From positions 1 through 7,889 of the forward strand of contig VAYL01000041.1 of the NCBI GenBank assembly GCA_005884305.1: a stretch of DNA of 7,889 nt, given 5' to 3'. Below are positions 6,625 through 7,889 of this stretch, in pieces. This DNA comes from Actinomycetota bacterium. GTDB taxonomy: Bacteria > Actinomycetota > Thermoleophilia > Solirubrobacterales > 70-9. Within the stretch, counting starts at the first letter, position 1. Each line of letters starts with the position of its first letter. The notes under the pieces are model-generated. The model was not told the origin of the DNA and did not search any database. It saw only the letters and a list, made by a program, of their open reading frames with translations. The translations under genes and the position numbers were made by a program.

Positions 6625-6665
6625 CCTCAATCGACCGGAAATGCGAATGCTTAAGCCGGTTGAGG
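6625..6665. repeat. Inverted repeat framing the pilM promoter-like region
   Basis: CCTCAA (6625-6630) is mirrored by TTGAGG (6660-6665), and CCGG occurs inside both arms (6635-6638 and 6656-6659). The perfect 8-bp palindrome GCTTAAGC (6649-6656) covers the proposed -35. The dyad encloses the proposed -35 and -10 elements and could be an operator for a dimeric regulator, or chance in GC-rich DNA. Confidence 0.3.
6628..6654 (-). promoter_or_regulatory. Possible FliA/WhiG (sigma-28 family) type promoter of pilM, weak match
   Basis: On the minus strand TTAA (6654-6651) is followed by 15 nt and then GTCGATTG (6635-6628). The known sigma-28 family pattern is TAAA-N15-GCCGATAA. The -10 element keeps CGAT but has one change before it and two after. 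If used, transcription would begin near 6622, leaving about 26 nt before the pilM ATG. It is supported mainly by its resemblance to the much better match ahead of pilD. The 89-nt gap holds no other obvious promoter. Confidence 0.35.
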
Positions 6666-6685
6666 CAGTTTTGGCCGATTCGACA

Positions 6686-7453
6686 TCAGCCGTTGAAAAA
6701 GGTCGCGAGGTACCAATCCACGAGGGCGTTTCCACACCAGAGCGCGACGACCCCTCCCAGCGCCAGGAACGGTCCAAACGGGACCGCCTGCTTGCGGGCT
6801 GAGGCTCCTCGCCGCGCGATCAACGCCAGCCCCACCAGTGCTCCGGATGCAAAACCGATGAGGAGCGCGGGTGCCACCGCACGTCCCAGGTACAGGCCCA
6901 TCACAGCGGCGAGCTTCACGTCCCCCATCCCCATTCCGCGGGGGTAGAGCAGCGCTACGAGAAACAGCACTCCGCCGGCTGCCGCCGCCGCGATCATCCG
7001 GTCGGGCAGGCTGCTCGGGTCGCCGACCGCGGCTATCGCAACCGCGACGATCGCGCCGGCGGCCAACACGGTGTTGGGGATCACGCGGCGCTCGAGGTCC
7101 GTCAAGGTGATTACGACGAGGAGCGCGCAGAAGGCGAGGCCCAGCACGAGCTGCGTCGCGTCGTCGGTCCCGAGGATCAGCACCGTCGCGGCAAAGAGCG
7201 CCGCCATACCGAGCTCGGCGAGCGGGTACCGCGCCGGGATCGCCACGCGGCAGTGGCGGCAGCGTCCTCGAAGGGCGAGCCAGGAAACGACCGGAATGTT
7301 GTCGTAGGCGGCAATCGTGGTGCCGCAATGCGGACACCGGGATCGGCCCGCAACGAACGACTCCCGCCGCGGCACTCGATGTGCAACGACCGTCGCGAAG
7401 CTGCCGAAGATCAGGCCGGCCGGGACTGCGAGGATCGCTACCACTGCTTGCAC
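6686..7453 (-). CDS. pilD: Prepilin peptidase / N-methyltransferase PilD (A24 family)
   Basis: PilD is a polytopic membrane aspartic protease that removes the short leader from prepilins and N-methylates the new first residue. The 255-residue protein begins with the family's GLIFGSFATVVAHRVP (13-28). The cytoplasmic zinc-type domain has CPHC (Cys40, Cys43) and CRHC (Cys65, Cys68) and is linked with methylation. The catalytic aspartates are Asp119 (TDLERRVIPN) and Asp178 (GMGMGDVK, the GxGD motif). About eight hydrophobic helices are visible. The start is GTG, since an in-frame stop lies 30 nt upstream and the protein already starts at the usual place. No ribosome-binding site is seen. Its substrates, the pilins, are not in the window and would be expected nearby. 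Complete, with all catalytic residues. Confidence 0.95.
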   Translation of the reverse strand: MQAVVAILAVPAGLIFGSFATVVAHRVPRRESFVAGRSRCPHCGTTIAAYDNIPVVSWLALRGRCRHCRVAIPARYPLAELGMAALFAATVLILGTDDATQLVLGLAFCALLVVITLTDLERRVIPNTVLAAGAIVAVAIAAVGDPSSLPDRMIAAAAAGGVLFLVALLYPRGMGMGDVKLAAVMGLYLGRAVAPALLIGFASGALVGLALIARRGASARKQAVPFGPFLALGGVVALWCGNALVDWYLATFFNG

Positions 7454-7476
7454 CGCGTTGGCGTTCGGTTGGTCAT
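7438..7476 (-). CDS. Possible 12-residue leader ORF overlapping the pilD start
   Basis: ATG at 7476-7474 opens 12 codons (MTNRTPTRCKQW) and stops at TAG 7440-7438, overlapping the pilD GTG in another frame. If the promoter-like sequence at 7488-7514 is used, the ATG would lie only about five nt from the transcript start. pilD itself has no visible ribosome-binding site, so translation of this mini-ORF with local re-initiation is one way pilD could be translated. It is equally possible that this is a chance ORF; nothing in the peptide is recognisable. Confidence 0.12.
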   Translation of the reverse strand: MTNRTPTRCKQW

Positions 7477-7487
7477 TCCGTTAACCC

Positions 7488-7514
7488 TCATCGGCTGTCA
7501 CGCGCCCCGGTTTA
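7488..7514 (-). promoter_or_regulatory. FliA/WhiG (sigma-28 family) type promoter upstream of pilD
   Basis: On the minus strand TAAA (7514-7511) is followed by exactly 15 nt and GCCGATGA (7495-7488). The established pattern for flagellar/WhiG sigma factors is TAAA-N15-GCCGATAA, so eleven of twelve defined bases match at the right spacing. The TAAA overlaps the TAA stop of the preceding gene. The expected transcript start is near 7482, about 28 nt before pilD. This would give pilD its own promoter, separate from the upstream gene. Confidence 0.55.
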
Positions 7515-7889
7515 AGAGCATGGGATCACGCAGGTGTTCTTGGGCGTGTCCAGCTCAAGCCTGCTGTCGTAGGTCCCCTCGTCATACATGAAGTCCAGGC
7601 CGTCCCCGCCCGAACTCTGTTCGACGGTCAACGCAAGGCCGAGTCGCGCCTCGCCGACCTCGGTGAACTGCGCGGCCGGGTTCTGCGACCGCAGCTGGTT
7701 CAGCACGTCGTCGGCGCTCAGCATCTTCACGTCGAACCGGTCGGTGCTGACCTTTGCCCACTGCTGCAGCCACGTCGGCTTCGAGATCGCGAGGTACCGG
7801 GCGTTGAGGTTGATGATCGCGGGGGTATCAACGACGAACGTTGTCGAGACCCCGCCTTGGTTCTGGTTGACCCGGATTCGCTTGAAGAC
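7512..7889 (-). CDS. Uncharacterised pilus-locus protein, C-terminal 125 residues (start lies beyond the right edge)
   Basis: The frame is open from the window edge to a TAA stop, giving 125 residues; the GTG at 7730 is an internal valine codon, since the frame continues upstream without a stop. The first part (VNQNQGGVSTTFVVDTPAII and onward) looks like alternating beta strands. The middle has a helical stretch with MLSADDVLNQLRSQNP, and the end is acidic and aromatic (LDFMYDEGTYDSRLELD), finishing with CVIPCS. The CxxxC pair at the very end could form a disulfide if the domain is outside the cell. I see no membrane segment or known motif in this part and do not recognise the family. Being just upstream of pilD, it may be a pilin-like or minor pilus component. 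That is inference from position only. Confidence 0.7.
   Translation of the reverse strand, partial: VFKRIRVNQNQGGVSTTFVVDTPAIINLNARYLAISKPTWLQQWAKVSTDRFDVKMLSADDVLNQLRSQNPAAQFTEVGEARLGLALTVEQSSGGDGLDFMYDEGTYDSRLELDTPKNTCVIPCS

Noticed and set aside
6651..6681. Plus-strand TTAA followed by GCCGATTC as a sigma-28 type promoter
   Set aside because: The spacing is 19 nt, not 15, and it points antisense into pilD with no gene on that strand.
6597..6685. A cyclic di-GMP riboswitch in the pilD-pilM gap
   Set aside because: The gap is only 89 nt, and the conserved GEMM core segments are not present.
7512..7730. A separate 72-residue gene starting at GTG 7730
   Set aside because: The frame stays open to the right edge with protein-like sequence, so the GTG is an internal valine codon of a longer gene.
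1..7889. tRNA or rRNA genes, CRISPR arrays, insertion sequences, attachment sites
   Set aside because: Almost all of the window is covered by recognised or well-supported genes, and the gaps total under 200 nt with no such structure.

Overview
The window is very GC-rich, and every gene I can support lies on the minus strand. The genes therefore read from high coordinates to low. It joins a block of type IV pilus genes to a block of shikimate-pathway genes. The high GC, frequent GTG starts, Ala/Ser/Thr/Pro-rich linkers and the actinobacterial style of the AroQ, AroC and PilM proteins suggest an actinomycetote, most likely of the Thermoleophilia (Solirubrobacterales or Gaiellales). That placement is inference; no rRNA or other marker gene is present.

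In order of transcription: (a) 7889-7512, the C-terminal 125 residues of an unrecognised protein that ends in a close cysteine pair; (b) 7453-6686, pilD, a complete prepilin peptidase with the zinc-binding cysteine domain and both catalytic aspartates; (c) 6596-2856, a tightly packed run pilM-pilN-pilO followed by a gene in the usual position of pilP, joined by a 2-nt gap and then two ATGA stop/start overlaps; (d) 2804 to the left edge, aroC, a fused shikimate kinase/3-dehydroquinate synthase gene (aroKB), and the first 30 codons of aroQ, again overlapping.

PilM, PilN and PilO should form the cytoplasmic ring and inner-membrane alignment complex of a type IV pilus. PilD matures the pilins, which must be encoded outside the window. 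The fourth protein has the layout of a PilP or GspC subunit (membrane anchor, a Lys-Asn-Pro-Phe segment, long linker, beta-rich C-terminal domain), but I cannot match its globular domain to a family. No secretin (PilQ) gene is seen, which fits a single-membrane cell. The Aro proteins supply three pathway activities (AroB, AroQ, AroK) plus chorismate synthase.

Non-coding sequence is scarce: gaps of 58, 89 and 51 nt. The first two hold the most interesting signal. Upstream of pilD is TAAA-N15-GCCGATGA, a near match to the promoter of the FliA/WhiG (sigma-28) family, and upstream of pilM is a weaker relative. The 51-nt gap before aroC holds an imperfect hairpin but no convincing terminator, so pilus and aromatic genes may share transcripts. 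I found no tRNA, rRNA, CRISPR array, insertion sequence or attachment site.
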